A DNA stretch of 64,000 nt from Maratus speciosus (taxonomy: Eukaryota > Arthropoda > Arachnida > Araneae > Salticidae), in NCBI GenBank assembly GCA_963932465.1, contig OZ010791.1:155169915-155233914 (forward strand). The letters run 5' to 3'. A program made the translations under genes and the position numbers. The notes beneath the pieces are model-generated. The model was not told where the DNA came from and searched no databases. It worked only from the letters and a program-made list of their open reading frames with translations. This document shows, piece after piece, positions 60,735-64,000 of the stretch. The first letter of the stretch is position 1; every line of letters begins with the position of its first letter.

Positions 60735-62492
60735 GCGTTTGAAGACGAAAAAAATCCATAACTCCGTCAATTCAAAAGATATAAAATCCCCATGAATTTA
60801 TCATATATCTTCTTAATATTGTCTTCAACATTTATATAGACAAGTTTTGGATAGGACCAATTCTTACAGCAAAAACAAATTAAAAATATATAGCGGTTGA
60901 AGAAAAAAATCATTTTAGTAAGGGTGTATTCAAATCCAAATTGCTTATTTTCCGACTCATTTTACAATTCATTTTTACTCTCAAAGGCTTCCAATTGGTA
61001 CCTTTTCTTACTCAGAAACTATATAATGTACCGTAATGGTCAATTTTTTGATAGAGGCAAAATATATTTTAAAACATGCTGTCAAAGTGGGCCTTTTGAA
61101 CCGAATTTCCCGAAGCGGATTGTGATGGAAAAATCATCGTATTAAGGGAGTATTCAAATCCAAACTGCTTATTTTCCGACTCATTTTTAAATTCATTTTT
61201 GCTCTCAAACGCATCCAATTGGTAGATTCGCTTATTCAGAAACTATATAATGTACCGTAATGATTGATTTTTTGACAGAGGCAGAATATATTTCAAAAAA
61301 TGATGTCAAAGTGGGCATTTTGAACGGAATTTCCCGTAGCGATTGTGTTAGAAACGAAAAATATTGTCTTACTGAGAAAAAAATTGTTTATATATCAAGT
61401 TTTAATTAATTGAACGAAAATTAAAAACACAGGTTGCTTATAAATCTCTTCAAAAATCACGTCAACAAGTTTCATTTTTTTCCTATTAAAAATGAATCTG
61501 GAGTTATGCCAGAAAATTTCGAGTTGTTGAGCATGGAAAAGTATTTTTTTTAATACCGCCCTAACATGATTCTGATAAAACCCAGTTATTATATAAAAAT
61601 AAAATAAAAACTCGTCAAAAGCGGCCAGATAAAATTGTTAAAGTGGGTTTACCTCTAATCATGATTTGGTTTTTGTTTATGAAATTAGTATACTTAACTT
61701 CGAAATCTACCTCCGCCTGTAGGCCGGGCCGGCAGGGATTTTTTTTTTTTAGCTTACCGTCCCTTTTTTAACACCCCTTTAAGACAATGTTATACCAAAA
61801 TTTTGTACTAAAAATAATACATTGTTATTATTTCTTATTTGAATGTCCTGTGTGTACTATGCAAATTCATTATAATTAAAAATTTAGAAGAAAATAAAAA
61901 GTTATAGGGGTAAAATGGTAAGGAAAATTAAACTCGTAAGTTTAACTTAAACCTCAGTTAAATAAAAAAAATTTCGCTGCTGACCATTTTTTCTTTATTT
62001 TGAATCATTAAGGCATTCGTCTATCAGATTAAAGTGTTATTTTAGCAAGCGTAATTTCACCAGATTTTATTCCCGAAAGTCAAAAGATTGTGAGAATGCC
62101 CCATATATATTTACATCAACCTGCTCAAGAATATTTGGTCTCTTGTCGAAAACATAACGTCTTTCGAATCCATACATCAGAAACAAAACTTTCTGACAGA
62201 TCGACTTCCACTGTAAAAATTTTAACATTAAAATTACTTTCTGGAGAAAAAAAATCAAAATTATGAATAATATTAAAATCTATTGTTTTCTCATTGGATA
62301 TATTGACGCTTTCACATCGATGTTCTCTGAATACAACACATCGTGAAATTTACTTTCATTAACTACTTATGGGATCACCAATTTCAGGTGATAAAAATAG
62401 CATTTGGTCTTTTATAGACAATGTTACTAAATATTAAGTAATTAAAGTTTTCTCAGATATTTTGAAAAACATTTTCGAGTTTCGTTTAATTA

Positions 62493-62912
62493 ATTTAACA
62501 TAATCATACTGATTAGTAAAGAAATCACGCGAGTTGTTCTTTTTCCAACTGAGTGAAAAAGTGTTGAGGCTCGGATTCGAAACCTAACCAGACAACGCCC
62601 TTACAACTACTAACCTATCTTGGACAAACCCAGCAGACAAATTTCCCCAAGGCAACTTTTTGGCAAGGGCGTCTGGTCTGTTATCTGAAAGAGTTCAACA
62701 GAATGAACCGCAGGTAAATATTCCTATTAACGTTGGATATGTAATTACGCTTAATTATTTTAACATTTTTTGCACCCAGTTGGAAAAATTACAACTTGAA
62801 TGATTTCTTTACCAATCAATATGATCGTGTTAAAATAATTAATAATCCAACATTTATTGGTGTACATTTACCCGCGGGTCATTTTGTTGAACTGTTTCGG
62901 ACAAAGTGTCAT
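62493..62912. repeat. Interleaved inverted repeats (A-B-A'-B')
   Basis: 62491-62563 is complementary to 62777-62842 (tggtaaagaaatca, ttccaactg), and 62680-62742 is complementary to 62846-62912 (gttcaacaaaatgaccc, ccaataaatgttgg). The arms alternate instead of nesting. Between them a gattcgaaacctaacca stretch resembles a tRNA T arm in reverse, but too weakly to name. Confidence 0.7.
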
Positions 62913-63155
62913 TGCTAAAACGTTGTTTGAGTGAAATGTGTATCAAACCATTTCAATCTTTTTTTTTCTTTTCTTGTCTGGGGGTAGAAATATATGAAGT
63001 AATTATATTATTTATTTGTGTAAAATTTATTAAATTAATTGTGCTCCCTATTCTTTTCTTTTAATGCTTTTAAGCTGGGTAATTAAATAAAACTCTTTTC
63101 TTTCTACTCTAAAATTTCACTAGTTTTTATATTCGTTTAACCCAGATAAAAGGTA

Positions 63156-64000
63156 CAGTCGTGGAAAAAACAGGAAACACCCCCTACTAACTCCTCAACA
63201 AATTATCGTAGAAGAAAGTTACTGGTACCGAACGATTGGAAATAAAGTCTACTTTTAAATGATGCATATAAAATTTGCTTAGGGGGCATCTACATATTAA
63301 AACGAACCATAACTTTGTTTTTTTCAATAGCAGTACACAATTCTGACAGCATAAATGAACTCTACACCCTTCAATTAGCCTGAAAACAAATTTTTATGCA
63401 ATTCGTACCATAAGTTTCCGAGAAATTAATTATTTTAAAACAAGCGTATTTTAAGGGCTGTATCCAAATAGAAGTTCCGTACTCGATTGTTAACCGAGAG
63501 AGGCCCCTACTTGATCAAGGCACCTTAAGCACCACTCAAGCAGTCAATGATGCCTGCTAAATTACACAACAGCAGAAGAAATTTCGAAGACGGCCCCTTA
63601 AACCATCATTTTGTCGTTTTTTAAGCATAATTTGAAAACTACTTGGAAGAAAAATGTGAAATTTTGGATTTCCATAAAGCAGGACTTAATAAATCTAAAT
63701 CCATCAAAAAAATTGTAGGTTGCAATTCATATTTTTTTTAATATTAATTTCATAATTCATATCCTAAAATTATAAAAATTGCAAATTCAGCGTATTTATG
63801 TTTGGGTGCATTAGAATTATTGCTACACAAAAAATTAGCACATTAGGAGCATAATTTCAGGAGATATAAATAAAAATATTAAAATGTAATTTAACATTAG
63901 AAGAACTAAATTTTGAATGTTTATAATTCAAAAACTTATCATTCAAATGACTTGAAATTTGGTGTCTAGGCATAGTTTGAACCGAAGATTTGAAATATCT
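63156..64000 (-). mobile_element. Family G TIR element, copy 2 (runs off the window)
   Basis: Starts CAGTCGTGGAAAAAACAGG after TA, colinear with the complement of copy 1's right side (cgtattttaagggctgtatc, agcaccactcaagcagtca) and continuing to the window edge. This copy keeps the end that copy 1 has lost. Confidence 0.85.

Larger units (their letters stand above)
59188..61750 (+). mobile_element. Family B element, copy 2
   Basis: Inserted in a T/C tract of family A. Ends carry ggtagatttcg (59193) and cgaaatctacc (61701-61711) in inverted orientation, followed by a GC-rich tip (tgtaggccgggccggcaggg). The interior holds a TATC microsatellite, a pogo insertion, two duplicated blocks (60500/60730 and 60925/61150; the latter resembles family F) and long A runs. 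No conserved frame. Confidence 0.7.
58407..62102. mobile_element. Family A TIR element, copy 3, split by family B
   Basis: Ends GGGGCATTCTCACAATCTTT and its complement, the best-preserved TIRs of the family. The left 0.78 kb and right 0.35 kb are colinear with copies 1 and 2; family B sits between. Confidence 0.85.

Overview
This is a eukaryotic, very AT-rich, gene-free stretch of repetitive DNA. Tc1/mariner, pogo and hAT relics, a Ty3/gypsy-type LTR element with a SCAN-like capsid, Helitron ends and tRNA-derived SINEs, in a genome with long poly-A/T and (TA)n runs, fit an arthropod. An arachnid, perhaps a spider, is my best guess; nothing here proves the species. I find no host protein gene with support. 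The only long intact reading frame (730 codons, minus strand, 22179-24371) belongs to a retrotransposon.

Layout. 1-5.5 kb: mostly unassignable AT-rich DNA with one Helitron 3' end (about 548). 5.5-6.4 kb: an 867-bp palindromic TA-flanked element. 7.5-10.7 kb: decayed short-period repeats (family H) and a frameshifted transposase tail. 11.6-16.4 kb: small inverted-repeat elements, family A copy 1, and a truncated family B copy with a MITE inside. 16.6-31 kb: five copies of a roughly 0.8-1.5 kb repeat (family C), invaded by a hAT-like MITE, a foldback element and the LTR element (20993-26514); then four copies of family F, one carrying a deleted mariner. 32.8-39.8 kb: two SINE copies with target-site duplications, and two foldback structures with tRNA-like sequences at their cores. 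39.8-41.9 kb: a 140-bp satellite. 43-49 kb: decayed transposase genes, with a deleted mariner nested next to a Tc3-like pseudogene. 49.8-62.1 kb: family A copies 2 and 3 (copy 3 holds family B, which holds a pogo element), a TIR element with a tRNA-like cloverleaf, a 1.49-kb palindrome, and a further 0.8-kb foldback. 63.2 kb to the end: a second family G element.

The elements do not work together as a pathway. They form a nested stratigraphy in which empty sites can be read from paralogous copies. The youngest event visible is the LTR insertion: its two 881-bp LTRs differ at one position that I found, and it has a 4-bp target duplication. It carries gag and protease but no reverse transcriptase or integrase, so it would need another element's enzymes. 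The most unusual recurring pattern is tRNA-like modules, some with near-perfect cloverleaf stems but lacking T33, placed inside long inverted repeats.
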